In this document: piece after piece, positions 43,025 through 52,668 of the stretch
Position numbering within the stretch: the first letter of the stretch is position 1
Layout of the letters: every line of letters starts with the position of its first letter
Origin: Caenimonas sp. SL110
GTDB lineage: Bacteria; Pseudomonadota; Gammaproteobacteria; Burkholderiales; Burkholderiaceae_C
Assembly (NCBI RefSeq): GCF_001044395.1
Contig: NZ_JANU01000003.1
Location: 62,001-126,000 of the forward strand
Length of the DNA stretch: 64,000 nucleotides
Reading direction: 5' to 3'
The notes under the pieces: model-generated
What the model saw: the letters and a program-made list of their open reading frames with translations, nothing else
Told to the model about the DNA's origin: nothing
Database searches by the model: none
Position numbers and translations under genes: made by a program

Positions 43025-44250
43025 GGGTCTTGGGCCACAATCCCCCGCGCCTTCAACGCCTCGATCTGCTGCGCTGTCAACCCGATCTCGCGCAGCACAT
43101 CGTCAGTGTCCTGACCCAGCGTCGGTGCGTTGCGCCTGTGGCCGCCGGGCGTGAGCGAGAGCTTGGGCACGATGCCCGGCACCGATAGCGTGCTGCCGTC
43201 GTCCATCGTCACCTGCGAGATCATCCCGCGCGCCAGGTAATGCGGGTCCGCCGCGATATCGGCAATCGTGTAGATCTTGCCGCTGGGCACCGATGCTGCG
43301 GCCAGCACCGAGAGCACGTCATCGACCGTGCGCGTGGCGGTCCACTGGCCGATCGCAGCATCAATTTCATCGACCCGCAGCACGCGGCCCGCGTTGTCGG
43401 CAAGGGCCGGGTCGGCTCCAAGATCGGCACGCCCGATCGCCGCCATCAGGCGCTTGAAAATGCTGTCACCGTTGCCTGCCACCAGCGCGTAACCATCCAC
43501 GCAGCGATAAGCGTTTGTCGGGGCAATGCCAGGCAGCGCACTGCCGCTGGGCTGGCGCACCGCTCCAAACTCGCTGTACTCGGGCAGCAGGCTTTCCATG
43601 CAGTTGAACACTGCCTCGTACAAGGCCATGTCGATCACCTGGCCCTTGCCGCTTGCATGGCGATGGTGCAGGGCCAGCAGGATGCCGATCACGCCATGCA
43701 GCGCGGCCAGCGTGTCGCCGATGCTCACGCCGACTCGCACCGGCACGCGGCCCGGCTCGGCAGTGAGATGGCGCAGGCCGCCCATCGCCTCGGCCACGAC
43801 ACCGAATCCGGGCCGGTCCCGATAAGGCCCCGTCTGCCCGTAGCCACTGATGCGCAGCATGATGAGGCGCGGGTTCAGCGCCAGCAATGCATCCGGCCCC
43901 AGGCCCCAGCCTTCCATCGCACCGGGCCTGAAGTTTTCGATCAGCACATCGGCCTCGACGACCAGCTGCCGCACGATCTCCTGCGCCTGGCTGTCCTTCA
44001 AATCGAGGACCACCGATCGCTTGTTGCGCGACTGCACCTGCCACCACACCGACGTGCCGTCCTTGAGCAAGCGCCACTTTCGCAAAGGGTCGCCGCCGCC
44101 GGTGGATTCAATCTTGATGACGTCCGCGCCGAAGTCACCCAGCGTCTTGGCGGCAAAGGGGCCGGCGATCAGCTGGCCAAGTTCGACGACCTTCAGGCCG
44201 TCGAGCGGGCCGGGGCCGGGACCGGGACTGGCAGGGGTTGGCGAACTCAC
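42997..44250 (-). CDS. CaiB/BaiF family CoA-transferase
   Basis: 417 residues from GTG 44250. The family III CoA-transferase landmarks are present: LKVVELGQLIAGPFAAKTLGDFGADVIKIE near the N-terminus, the nucleophile-region ENFRPGAMEGWG and the GDTLAALHGVIGILLALHHR block. It would move CoA between carboxylic acids; the substrates are not identifiable. The last residues (about PAEARPGNP) and stop codon come from a dispersed repeat, so the original C-terminus may have been replaced. It follows the PHA-system gene by four bases. Confidence 0.9.
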   Translation of the reverse strand: MSSPTPASPGPGPGPLDGLKVVELGQLIAGPFAAKTLGDFGADVIKIESTGGGDPLRKWRLLKDGTSVWWQVQSRNKRSVVLDLKDSQAQEIVRQLVVEADVLIENFRPGAMEGWGLGPDALLALNPRLIMLRISGYGQTGPYRDRPGFGVVAEAMGGLRHLTAEPGRVPVRVGVSIGDTLAALHGVIGILLALHHRHASGKGQVIDMALYEAVFNCMESLLPEYSEFGAVRQPSGSALPGIAPTNAYRCVDGYALVAGNGDSIFKRLMAAIGRADLGADPALADNAGRVLRVDEIDAAIGQWTATRTVDDVLSVLAAASVPSGKIYTIADIAADPHYLARGMISQVTMDDGSTLSVPGIVPKLSLTPGGHRRNAPTLGQDTDDVLREIGLTAQQIEALKARGIVAQDPAEARPGNP

Positions 44251-44254
44251 CGGG

Positions 44255-44665
44255 TCAGGCTTTCTTCTTTGGGGCGGATTTTTTCTCGGGCACCGCCTTG
44301 GCCGCCGCAGTCTTCGCCTCCTTCTTGCCTGCCGTGCGGCGCGCGACTTCCTCGTCGAACGCTTTCAGCGGTTCTTCCTGTGCAAGAAGCAGGTCGAGGT
44401 TCTTCACGATCTCGCTTTCGATCCGCTCGCGAAACGCGCCCAGCAGAAAGCCCAGGCGCGCATCGAGCGCGAAGTGGTCCTTGGTCACCTTCAGTTCGCC
44501 ATTCACACCCGAGCGCGTGAAGCTCACGAGATCGGACGTCTTGCCCTCTTCATAGGTGCATTCCATGTCGAACCGCTCTTCGGCGAGTTCCGCCCAGCGG
44601 AAGGCGAGCTTGCGAGCTTCCGGCAAGCCCAGCGCGTGTTTTCGAGTGATGTGGATATCTGGCAA
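44255..44665 (-). CDS. Polyhydroxyalkanoic acid system family protein
   Basis: 136 residues. The core MPDIHITRKHALGLPEARKLAFRWAELAEERFDMECTYEEG, then VSFTRSGVNGELKV and LGFLLGAFRERIESEIVKNLD, matches the small family (PHA_gran_rgn) associated with PHA metabolism. A Lys/Ala-rich tail (AAAKAVPEKKSAPKKK) echoes the phasin tail at 34115-34648, suggesting interaction with DNA or granule surface. Its precise role is unknown in the family. It probably forms an operon with the CoA-transferase gene. Confidence 0.88.
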   Translation of the reverse strand: MPDIHITRKHALGLPEARKLAFRWAELAEERFDMECTYEEGKTSDLVSFTRSGVNGELKVTKDHFALDARLGFLLGAFRERIESEIVKNLDLLLAQEEPLKAFDEEVARRTAGKKEAKTAAAKAVPEKKSAPKKKA

Positions 44666-44698
44666 CTCGAGTCTCCTGGTGTGTGTTGTTGTGGATCG

Positions 44699-45784
44699 CT
44701 ATTGGGGCGTCTTCAATCGTGCGTGCCGCTGGTCCTTGCCCAGGGCCGCCAGCGACTTCGCCGCATCATAGAACCGCGTCCAGTCGCGGCCTTCGCGCGC
44801 GAACAGCGCCTCCAGTCCCGGGACGAGTTCATCGTAGGCGGCCTGTGTGCCGAACGCCGCGTTGTTCGCGCGCTCCACCCAGTGGTCGTAGCCGCGAAAG
44901 CGCGCGGGGTCTCCTCCCCAGCTGTCACGCAGCTTCGCGTACTGCTGGCGGAACTCGTCCATCGCAGCCTTTTTCTGCCGCTCACGCTCGTCGCCCTGCG
45001 TGGATTCGTAGATGGATTCGAGGCGCTTGCGGGTTGCGAGCGTGAGCTTGCGAAACTCAGTGCGGCGGCCGTCGTACTGCAGGTAGTCCTGCCGCGCAGG
45101 CGCTTGCGCCTGCGTCTCCAGCCAGCGTGCACCGCCCAGCCGCTCGACCGCAGTGGCGAACGACTCGTTGAACATCGTGTCGTTCTTTGCGTACACCACC
45201 TGGTGGGCCAGTTCATGAAAGATGATGCGGGCGAGTTCACCCTCGGGGTAGTTGATGAAGGTGTTGAGCAGCGGATCGCCGCCCGCCCAGTTCATCCACC
45301 CGAGCGTCGAATAGGCGGGCACCGGATACACCGCGGCCTCGAGGCCTTCGGCCCTGGCCTTGTCTGCTTCGGCACGCGCCTGCGCCTCGTCGAAGTAGCC
45401 CTTGTAGCCCACACATCCCGTCACCGGAAAGCACCACTGGCGCAGTGTCATGGAATAGGCCGGCGCGGCCACCACGTTCCACACCACCGCGTTGCGCTGC
45501 AGGTCCGCGTAGCGGCGATAGCTGGGGTTGTCGGGCAGTTTCAGTTCCTGCACCGCGAACGTGCGGATGCGCTGGCTGAGTGCGAGGCGCGCTTTCAGGC
45601 GCTCGGGCGCTTCCTTGTCGGCGATCCAGTCATCAACCGGCCGGGCCGCGCTCATCACCTTGAGATGGCCGCTGGCCGATTGCCAGTAATAGCCCAGGTT
45701 GGCGCAGCCCGTCATGCAAACCGTTGCCGCCAGCGCCGCCACCAATCCAGAACCCGCGATGGCCATGACGATCTTCTTCCTCAC
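44699..45784 (-). CDS. Predicted lipoprotein aminopeptidase (PF10023-type)
   Basis: 361 residues from GTG 45784, which overlaps the upstream stop (GTGA). MRKKIVMAIAGSGLVAALAATVCMTGC is a lipoprotein signal with the lipobox MTGC, so the enzyme is probably membrane-anchored in the periplasm. The zinc motif FHELAHQVVY (HExxH) with a downstream NESFAT glutamate resembles the predicted aminopeptidase family. An ATG six codons later would lose the positive n-region of the signal, so the GTG is preferred. Substrate unknown. Confidence 0.85.
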   Translation of the reverse strand: MRKKIVMAIAGSGLVAALAATVCMTGCANLGYYWQSASGHLKVMSAARPVDDWIADKEAPERLKARLALSQRIRTFAVQELKLPDNPSYRRYADLQRNAVVWNVVAAPAYSMTLRQWCFPVTGCVGYKGYFDEAQARAEADKARAEGLEAAVYPVPAYSTLGWMNWAGGDPLLNTFINYPEGELARIIFHELAHQVVYAKNDTMFNESFATAVERLGGARWLETQAQAPARQDYLQYDGRRTEFRKLTLATRKRLESIYESTQGDERERQKKAAMDEFRQQYAKLRDSWGGDPARFRGYDHWVERANNAAFGTQAAYDELVPGLEALFAREGRDWTRFYDAAKSLAALGKDQRHARLKTPQ

Positions 45785-47856
45785 GCCGCCTGCACTTGAA
45801 CGAGGCAGTCGTAGAACACCGGGCCACGCCCGATGTCGGTGAGCTTCTGGCTCGTGAGTTCATTGACGTTGGTGCCGTTCAGGCCGAGCTTGCGCCACCA
45901 CACACCCAGGCCGTTGACGACGCCGGGCCGGGCGCGATCGGACACCTGCGCCCTGCACCGGTATTCGCCGCGGTCGTTGAAGACGCGAACCACTGCGCCG
46001 TTGTCGATGCCTCGGGCCGCTGCGTCAACCGCATGGATCTCCAGCAGCGGCTCGACTTCTGCCGCCTGCAGGCTCTTCACGTTGACGAAGGTTGAATTGA
46101 GAAAGTTGCGCGCCGGCGGCGAGATCATGGCCAGGGGGTACAGGGCCGAGCTTCCCGCTGTCTCGTAGTTCGGCAAATGGTCGGGCAAGCCATCCAGTCC
46201 CAGTTTCACGAGCCGCTCGCTGAAAAACTCGCACTTGCCCGATGGCGTTGGAAAGCGGCCTTCGGCGAACGGCGCGTCCGGGCCCGGCAAGCTGGCGTAG
46301 CCGGTCTCCAGCAGTGCATCGAAGCTCACCACATCGCCAAAGGCCGCGCGACAGATCGTGAGGTCGTCGTCTGCAAAGCACGGCTCCTCGTAGCCCATGC
46401 GCTGCGCCAGTTCGCGAAATATCTGCGTGTTGGTCTTTGATTCACCCACCGGCGCTATCGCAGGCCGGTTCAGCAGCACGTCGGTGTGGCCGTAGGCCGA
46501 GTGAATGTCCCAATGCTCCAGCTGTGTCGTTGCGGGCAAGACGTAGTCGGCGTAGTCAGCCGTGTCGGTCTGGAAGTGTTCGAGTACCACGGTGAACAGG
46601 TCTTCACGCGAAAAACCCGCCACCACCTTCGATGACTCGGGCGCGACCGCAACCGGGTTGCTGTTGTACACAACGAGCGCCTCGATCTTCGGCCCGAACT
46701 GCGCGGACGACTCACGCAGCAGGTCGTCGCCGATGGTGATCATGTTGATCGTGCGGGGGGTTCGCCCGGCCAGCAGGTCGGGGCGCTGCAAGGCCGCTTT
46801 TTCAGTCGGGAATTGTCCCGAGCTCGATAGCAGCAGGCCGCCCGCGCGATGGCGCCATGCACCGGTGAGCGCGGGCAGGCACGCGATCGCGCGAACCGCG
46901 TTCCCGCCGCCGCGCACACGCTGCATGCCGTAGTTCAAGCGAATCGCGGCAGGCTGTGTCGTGCCCCACGCGCGCGCGAGCATCCGCACCTGCTCGACCG
47001 GCACGCCGCAGGTCTGCGCGGCCCGCTCGGGCGTCCATGTGAGAGCGCGCTCGCGCAGCGCTTCCCACCCCAGCGTGTGCTGCGCAATGAAGTCGTGGTC
47101 GAGCCAGTCGTTTGCGATCAGCTCATGCATCACTGCGAGCGCAAGCGCCGCATCAGTTCCCGGTTTCAGCTGGATGTGCTCGTGGCACTTCTGCGCGGTT
47201 TCGGTGCGGCGCGGATCGATGCAGATCAGCGTGGCACCCGCGCGCTTGGCGATCTGTGCCTGCCGCCAGAAATGCAGGTTGCTGGTGATCGAGTTGCTGC
47301 CCCAGATCACGATCAGCTTCGACTCGGCGAAAAACTCGACGCGGGTTCCACCCTTGATGCCCAGCGTGTACAGCAGCGCTTCGCCGCCCGCGGTGGCGCA
47401 GATGGTGCGGTCCAGCAATGACGCACCGAGCTTGTGAAAAAAGCGCGCCGAAATGCTCTCGCCCTGAACGAGTCCCATGGTCCCGGCATAGCTGTAGGGA
47501 ACGATCGCTTGCGGGTTGCGCGCGGCAATGGCCTTCAGGCGCGATGCGATGTCGTCGAGTGCAGATTCCCAACTCACCGGCTCGAACCGGCCCGACCCCT
47601 TGGGCCCGACGCGCCTGAGCGGATGCAGCAGGCGCTGCGGGTCATAGGTGCGCTCGGTGTAGCGCGAAACCTTGTTGCACAGCACGCCTTGCGTGTGGGC
47701 GTGGTCGGGGTTGCCCTGCACCTTCAGCGCGACGCCGTCCTGCACCGTCGTGATCAATGCGCAGGTGTCGGGGCAATCGTGGGGGCAGGCGCCGCGTACC
47801 TGCACCAGGCCGGTCGGCGTACCGGCGCTAGGGGAGATGCTGATGGCGCCGCTCAT
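45781..47856 (-). CDS. Molybdopterin-dependent oxidoreductase
   Basis: 691 residues. The N-terminal ACPHDCPDTCAL...LCNKVSR gives the Cys-x3-Cys-x3-Cys-Cys iron-sulfur site of the DMSO-reductase/formate-dehydrogenase superfamily. The molybdopterin domains follow (VIWGSNSITSNLHFWRQ, CIDPRRTETAQ, VLEHFQTDTADYADYVLPA), with the C-terminal ISPPARNFLNSTFVN / NDRGEYRCRAQVSD part. No Tat signal is visible, so it is likely cytoplasmic. The substrate is unknown; such proteins are often mislabelled formate dehydrogenase. It is followed with overlap by the lipoprotein aminopeptidase gene. Confidence 0.88.
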   Translation of the reverse strand: MSGAISISPSAGTPTGLVQVRGACPHDCPDTCALITTVQDGVALKVQGNPDHAHTQGVLCNKVSRYTERTYDPQRLLHPLRRVGPKGSGRFEPVSWESALDDIASRLKAIAARNPQAIVPYSYAGTMGLVQGESISARFFHKLGASLLDRTICATAGGEALLYTLGIKGGTRVEFFAESKLIVIWGSNSITSNLHFWRQAQIAKRAGATLICIDPRRTETAQKCHEHIQLKPGTDAALALAVMHELIANDWLDHDFIAQHTLGWEALRERALTWTPERAAQTCGVPVEQVRMLARAWGTTQPAAIRLNYGMQRVRGGGNAVRAIACLPALTGAWRHRAGGLLLSSSGQFPTEKAALQRPDLLAGRTPRTINMITIGDDLLRESSAQFGPKIEALVVYNSNPVAVAPESSKVVAGFSREDLFTVVLEHFQTDTADYADYVLPATTQLEHWDIHSAYGHTDVLLNRPAIAPVGESKTNTQIFRELAQRMGYEEPCFADDDLTICRAAFGDVVSFDALLETGYASLPGPDAPFAEGRFPTPSGKCEFFSERLVKLGLDGLPDHLPNYETAGSSALYPLAMISPPARNFLNSTFVNVKSLQAAEVEPLLEIHAVDAAARGIDNGAVVRVFNDRGEYRCRAQVSDRARPGVVNGLGVWWRKLGLNGTNVNELTSQKLTDIGRGPVFYDCLVQVQAA

Positions 47857-47919
47857 GTGGTAACCCTATAGTTCAAGCGAACAGCCATCGCATTTGAAAA
47901 CGGCTGCGGGAGACAAGAC

Positions 47920-49050
47920 ATGCAGTTGATTCGTTCGTTGGCACAAGTTGCGATGGTAGCGGCCCTCGCGCTGGTTGGTGGGCACGGGGTGGCCCAGGAG
48001 GGCGTCACCAAAACCAGCATCGTGATCGGCCAGTCCACCGCGCTCATCGGTCCCGGCTCGGCATTGGCCGCGCCCTTTCACCAGGGCGCCAAGCTCTACT
48101 TTGACCGCGTCAACGCGGCCGGCGGCGTCGGCGGCCGCAAGATCGAACTGGTCGTGATGGACGACCGTGGCAACCCTGCCCTGACCGAAGCCAACACGAA
48201 GAAATTGCTGGAACAAGGGGTGCTGGCCCTGTTCGGCTATTACGGCTCTCCGCAAGTCACCAGGGCCTATCCGCTCATCAAGGACACCGAGGTCCTGATG
48301 TTCGCGCCGATGTCGGCTGCCGATGAGTTTCGCGGTGCCATGTATGCCAATGTGTTCTCGATCCGCCCAGGCTATGCCGAGGAATCCGCTGCCATCACGC
48401 GCCATGCGGAGACGCTGGGCGCGCGCAAGCTCGCCATCATTCATGCGGGCGACGGCGAGTCAATGGCTGCGCTGGACTCTGCCGAGCGGACCATGTCCAG
48501 CCTGGGCGCCAACCTGGTGGCCAAGGCTGCATTGGGCAGCGGCAGTTTTGCCAACAGCGTGGACAAGGCCATGGCCGCGAAGCCTGAATCGCTGCTGGTG
48601 ATTGCCGATCCGAATGGCGCGGCGAACGTCATCCGCGACGCGCGCGCCAAGGGATTTCGCGGTCCGATCTATGCGTACTCCAACACCGGAGAGAGCTTGC
48701 TAGCAGAAGAACTTGGCGCAGCCGGGGCGGGCGTGGTGGTGGTGCGTGTGGTGCCCAAGAGCGACAACCCCAAGACGGCAGTCGTGCGCGAGTTGCTCGC
48801 AGACGCCGCGGCGGCCAAAGTCCCGAAAATCAATGTCTACATGGTCGAGGGCTACATCGCCGCGCGCATCTTCACCGAGGCGCTGCGCCGCATCCCGCGC
48901 GACCCGACGCGCGCTCGCCTGCGCAAGGCGATCGAAGGCCTGGACAACGTCAGCATCGGCGGCTTTCGCGTGCACTTCGCAGAAGACCGCGCGGGCTCCA
49001 GGCTGGTGGAACTGAGCCTGATCGACTCGCAGGGCAAGGTGCGCGAGTGA
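47920..49050 (+). CDS. ABC transporter substrate-binding protein (branched-chain amino acid type)
   Basis: 376 residues with a cleavable signal peptide (about 1-26, ending HGVAQ). The periplasmic-binding fold of the LivJ/Peripla_BP_6 type is shown by TSIVIGQSTALIGPGSALAAPFHQGAKLYFDRVNAAGGVGG and KIELVVMDDRGNP. No permease or ATPase gene is nearby, so it is an orphan binding protein or uses a transporter elsewhere. It is divergent from the molybdopterin oxidoreductase gene and convergent with argE, four bases from its stop. Confidence 0.9.
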   Translation: MQLIRSLAQVAMVAALALVGGHGVAQEGVTKTSIVIGQSTALIGPGSALAAPFHQGAKLYFDRVNAAGGVGGRKIELVVMDDRGNPALTEANTKKLLEQGVLALFGYYGSPQVTRAYPLIKDTEVLMFAPMSAADEFRGAMYANVFSIRPGYAEESAAITRHAETLGARKLAIIHAGDGESMAALDSAERTMSSLGANLVAKAALGSGSFANSVDKAMAAKPESLLVIADPNGAANVIRDARAKGFRGPIYAYSNTGESLLAEELGAAGAGVVVVRVVPKSDNPKTAVVRELLADAAAAKVPKINVYMVEGYIAARIFTEALRRIPRDPTRARLRKAIEGLDNVSIGGFRVHFAEDRAGSRLVELSLIDSQGKVRE

Positions 49051-49054
49051 GGTT

Positions 49055-50230
49055 TCAACCGATTTCGCGACTCGCAGCCAGCCCTGCCATGAACTGCTCG
49101 CACTTCGCGAGCTGATCGAGGCTGACAAACTCATCGGGCTGGTGCGCCTGGTTGATGCTGCCGGGGCCGCAAACAACCGTCTTGATGCCAGACGCCTTGA
49201 ACAGGCCCGCCTCGGTGCCGAAGGCGACTTCGGTCGTGCCCGCTGCGCCCGACAGCCGCAGCGCCAGCCGGGTTACGTCGTCATCAGCGGAACCCATGAA
49301 GCTGGGGATTTCGCAGATCGGCTCGAAGCTGAATCCGGCGTCGGGCGCCACACGCTTCATCGCAGGTTCCAGCGCGCGCGCATGGGCCAGCATCTCCTGC
49401 TGCATCGCGTGGGCATCGGCGGTCGGCAGGTTGCGAAATTCGTAGCGAAAGAACGCATCGCGCGGCACGACGTTGTCGGCGATGCCGCCATGGAACTGGC
49501 CGACGCTCGCGGTGGAAAACGGCACGTCGAAGCCTTCGTAGCGCGGCTCGCTGCGCTCGAAGCCTTCGGCCATGTCGCGCAGTTTGCCAACCAGCCGCGC
49601 GGCCATCTCGATCGCATTGACCGACTGCGGTGTGAGCGATGAGTGCGCCTCCTTGCCGCGCACGCAGCAGTGGTAGCGATAGACGCCCTTGTGCGCAATT
49701 GCAGGCACCATGCTGGTCGGCTCGCCGATGATGCAGGCCAGCGGCGACACGCCGGCATCGCGCATGTCGGCGATCAGGTCGCGCACGCCAAAGCAGCCGA
49801 CTTCTTCGTCGTAGCTGAATGCGAAGTGGACCGCGAAGGGCGAGGGGCTGTTCAGGAATCTCTCGGCATTGGCCAGCGCAACGGCAATGAAGCTCTTCAT
49901 GTCCGCCGAGCCGCGACCAAAGAGCTTGCCGTCACGAACGACTGCATCGGTCGGCCCTGTGGACCACTCCTGCCCGTCCCATGGCACCGTGTCCGTGTGA
50001 CCAGAAAGTATCACTCCGGCAGGCTTGCCCTCGCCCAGGGTAGCGAACAGGTTCGCTTTTGTGCGCCCGGCGTCGTATGTCAGCCGGCTCTTGACGCCCA
50101 CCCGCGCCAGCTCATCGCGGATGAAATGGATCAGTTCAAGGTTGGAATTGGCGCTGACCGTGTTCATGCGCACGAAGGTTTGCGCGAGTTCGAGGGCGCG
50201 CGGGGACACGGTGTTCTGTGTGAGGTCCAT
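49055..50230 (-). CDS. argE: Acetylornithine deacetylase
   Basis: 391 residues of the M20 family. SGHTDTVPWDGQEWSTGP with FGRGSADMKSFIAVAL gives the metal-binding His and Asp, YDEEVGCFGVRDLI the general-base Glu pair, and IIGEPTSM the third metal region. Together they match ArgE, which deacetylates N-acetylornithine in arginine synthesis. A GTG directly precedes the ATG; the ATG at 50230 is taken as start. It is a stand-alone gene between convergent and divergent neighbours. Another M20 deacylase cannot be excluded. Confidence 0.88.
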   Translation of the reverse strand: MDLTQNTVSPRALELAQTFVRMNTVSANSNLELIHFIRDELARVGVKSRLTYDAGRTKANLFATLGEGKPAGVILSGHTDTVPWDGQEWSTGPTDAVVRDGKLFGRGSADMKSFIAVALANAERFLNSPSPFAVHFAFSYDEEVGCFGVRDLIADMRDAGVSPLACIIGEPTSMVPAIAHKGVYRYHCCVRGKEAHSSLTPQSVNAIEMAARLVGKLRDMAEGFERSEPRYEGFDVPFSTASVGQFHGGIADNVVPRDAFFRYEFRNLPTADAHAMQQEMLAHARALEPAMKRVAPDAGFSFEPICEIPSFMGSADDDVTRLALRLSGAAGTTEVAFGTEAGLFKASGIKTVVCGPGSINQAHQPDEFVSLDQLAKCEQFMAGLAASREIG

Positions 50231-50340
50231 CACGCCATTCTCGCGGATTCATTGCCGCCTGAATGCGCTGCCATGCAGTGGCGCGAGGACGCGCGCGCGA
50301 CTAGACTGGCGGACCCGATGCTTCCCAAGTTTCACCTGCC

Positions 50341-51537
50341 ATGAACATCCTCGACTCTGTCGTCACGCAGGCTGCGGCCATCACCGCCATCCGACGTGAC
50401 ATCCACGCGCATCCCGAACTCTGCTTCCAGGAAAATCGCACCGCCGACGTGGTGGCCGCCAAACTCACAGAGTGGGGCATTCCCGTGCATCGCGGCATGG
50501 GCACGACCGGCGTTGTCGGCATCGTGAAGAACGGCACCAGTTCGCGCGCCGTGGGCCTTCGCGCCGACATGGACGCCCTGCCGATGCAGGAATTCAACAC
50601 CTTCACCCACGCCAGCAAGCACGCCGGCAAGATGCATGCGTGCGGCCACGATGGGCACGTTGCCATGCTGCTGGCGGCTGCGCAGCACTTCGCCAAGAAC
50701 CGCGACTTCGACGGTACCGTGTACCTGATCTTCCAGCCGGCTGAAGAAGGCGGCGGTGGCGCTCGCGAGATGATCAAGGACGGCCTCTTCGAGAAGTTTC
50801 CGATGGAAGCCGTGTTCGGCATGCACAACTGGCCGGGCTATGAGGTCGGCAAGTTTGCAGTGAGCGCAGGCCCGGTCATGGCATCGAGCAATGAATTCAA
50901 GATCACGATTCGCGGCAAGGGCAGCCACGCCGCATTGCCGCACAACGGCATCGACCCGGTGCCAATTGCCTGCGAGATGGTGCAGGCGTTCCAGACCATC
51001 ATCAGCCGCAACAAGAAGCCGATCGACGCGGGTGTCGTGTCGGTCACGATGATCCACGCCGGCGAAGCGACCAATGTCGTTCCCGACAGCTGCGAGCTGC
51101 AAGGCACCGTGCGCACATTCACCATCGAGGTGCTGGACCTGATCGAGCGGCGCATGAAGCAGATCGCCGAACACCTGTGCGCCGCGCACGATGCGCAGTG
51201 CGAGTTCGAGTTCCATCGCAACTACCCGCCGACCATCAACTCGGCGGCCGAAGCGCAGTTCTCGCGCGAAGTGCTGGCATCCATCGTCGGTGCGCACAAC
51301 GTGGTGGAGCAGGAGCCCACGATGGGCGCCGAAGACTTCGCGTACATGCTGCAAGCCAAGCCGGGTGCCTACTGCTTCATCGCCAATGGCGACGGCGCGC
51401 ATCGCGAGATGGGTCATGGTGCGGGCCCCTGCATGCTGCACAACCCCAGCTACGACTTCAATGACGAACTGATCCCGCTGGGCGCGACCTACTGGGTTCG
51501 CCTGGCGCAAGAGTGGCTCGCGCGAGAGCGCACATGA
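50341..51537 (+). CDS. M20 family amidohydrolase (hippurate-hydrolase-like)
   Basis: 398 residues. IRRDIHAHPELCFQENRTADVVA, GLRADMDALPMQE, MHACGHDGHVAMLL, FQPAEEGGGGAREMI and HNWPG are the signatures of the hippurate hydrolase/IAA-amino-acid hydrolase branch of M20 peptidases. It would cleave N-acyl amino acids. Its stop codon overlaps the start of the M14-like gene (ATGA), suggesting joint use of a peptide or acyl-amino-acid substrate. Confidence 0.92.
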   Translation: MNILDSVVTQAAAITAIRRDIHAHPELCFQENRTADVVAAKLTEWGIPVHRGMGTTGVVGIVKNGTSSRAVGLRADMDALPMQEFNTFTHASKHAGKMHACGHDGHVAMLLAAAQHFAKNRDFDGTVYLIFQPAEEGGGGAREMIKDGLFEKFPMEAVFGMHNWPGYEVGKFAVSAGPVMASSNEFKITIRGKGSHAALPHNGIDPVPIACEMVQAFQTIISRNKKPIDAGVVSVTMIHAGEATNVVPDSCELQGTVRTFTIEVLDLIERRMKQIAEHLCAAHDAQCEFEFHRNYPPTINSAAEAQFSREVLASIVGAHNVVEQEPTMGAEDFAYMLQAKPGAYCFIANGDGAHREMGHGAGPCMLHNPSYDFNDELIPLGATYWVRLAQEWLARERT

Positions 51538-52640
51538 TGGGCGCGAAGGCACGCGACGCATTCTCATCTTCCTACGCGCAAGCTCGCACGCGGTTTCTCG
51601 AAGCAGCCGCCGCCGCGGGCCTGCGTGTCGAGAGCAGGATCCATCCTGAAAAGGGCCGCGATGGCGAAGAACTCGCGATGGACATTGCGCGAGATGGTGA
51701 GGCCGATACATCAAACCTGCTGGTGCTGTCCAGCGCCTGTCATGGCGCCGAGGGCTATTGCGGCAGCGGTGTGCAGGTGGCCGCGCTGGCCGATGCGCAG
51801 TGGCGCGAGCACGCCAGGAGCAAAGGTGTCGCGGTGCTTTACGTGCACGCGCTCAATCCGTATGGGTTCTCGCACGTCAGCCGTGTGACGCACGAGAACA
51901 TCGACCTGAACCGCAACTTCCAGGACTTCAGCCAGCCGCTGCCGGTCAACAAGGCGTACCGGGAGATCCATCCACTGCTGCTGCCCCCCGAATGGCCGCC
52001 GAGCGCCCAAAACGAATCGGCGCTGCAGGCCTATATCGACAAGGTCGGCGTGCCTGCCTACCAGGCTGCGGTCTCGCAGGGACAGCATGAATTTCCGGAC
52101 GGCATGTTCTTTGGTGGCACCGCGCCGTCATGGAGCAACACAGCGCTGCGCGATGTGCTGCGCGCCAACGGCAAGCGCGCCTCACGTATCGGCTGGATCG
52201 ACATCCACACAGGGCTGGGTCCCAGCGGGCACGGCGAGCGCATCTTTGCCGGTCCCGATGACGAGGCCGCAGTCGCGCGTGCCAGGCGTTGGTGGGGCGG
52301 CGGCGGCCAGACGCCTGTCACCTCGATCTATGACGGCTCGTCGACTTCTGCCTTTCTCACAGGCCTGATGTGGAACGCCGCCCGCGAAGAATGCCCACGG
52401 GCCGAGTTCACGAGCATCGCGATGGAATATGGAACCGTGCCGGTGCTGGAAACCTTGCAGCGGCTGCGCGCGGACCACTGGCTGCGGCTGCATCCGCAAG
52501 CACCCGACGCACTGCGCAAGAAGATCAAGCAGGATGTGCTCGATGCGTTCTACACGGACACCGATACCTGGAAAGAACAGGTGCTCACGCAGGCGCGCGA
52601 AGCGATGGTGCAGGCGGTCGATGGATTGGCTTCGGCCTGA
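51534..52640 (+). CDS. M14-like carboxypeptidase family protein (DUF2817)
   Basis: 368 residues from ATG 51534 (two consecutive ATGs). SSACHGAEGYCGSGVQ supplies the zinc-binding H..E, NLNRNF-like IDLNRNFQDF the substrate-binding Asn-Arg, and GWIDIHTGLGPSGHGE the third zinc His, as in the DUF2817 branch of M14 peptidases. EFTSIAMEYGTVP near residue 300 carries a candidate catalytic Glu. It is probably a cytoplasmic exopeptidase or amidase coupled to the upstream M20 enzyme; the substrate is unknown. Confidence 0.85.
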   Translation: MMGAKARDAFSSSYAQARTRFLEAAAAAGLRVESRIHPEKGRDGEELAMDIARDGEADTSNLLVLSSACHGAEGYCGSGVQVAALADAQWREHARSKGVAVLYVHALNPYGFSHVSRVTHENIDLNRNFQDFSQPLPVNKAYREIHPLLLPPEWPPSAQNESALQAYIDKVGVPAYQAAVSQGQHEFPDGMFFGGTAPSWSNTALRDVLRANGKRASRIGWIDIHTGLGPSGHGERIFAGPDDEAAVARARRWWGGGGQTPVTSIYDGSSTSAFLTGLMWNAAREECPRAEFTSIAMEYGTVPVLETLQRLRADHWLRLHPQAPDALRKKIKQDVLDAFYTDTDTWKEQVLTQAREAMVQAVDGLASA

Positions 52641-52668
52641 TTCCGGACACTCCCGGCTGTCATGCCGG

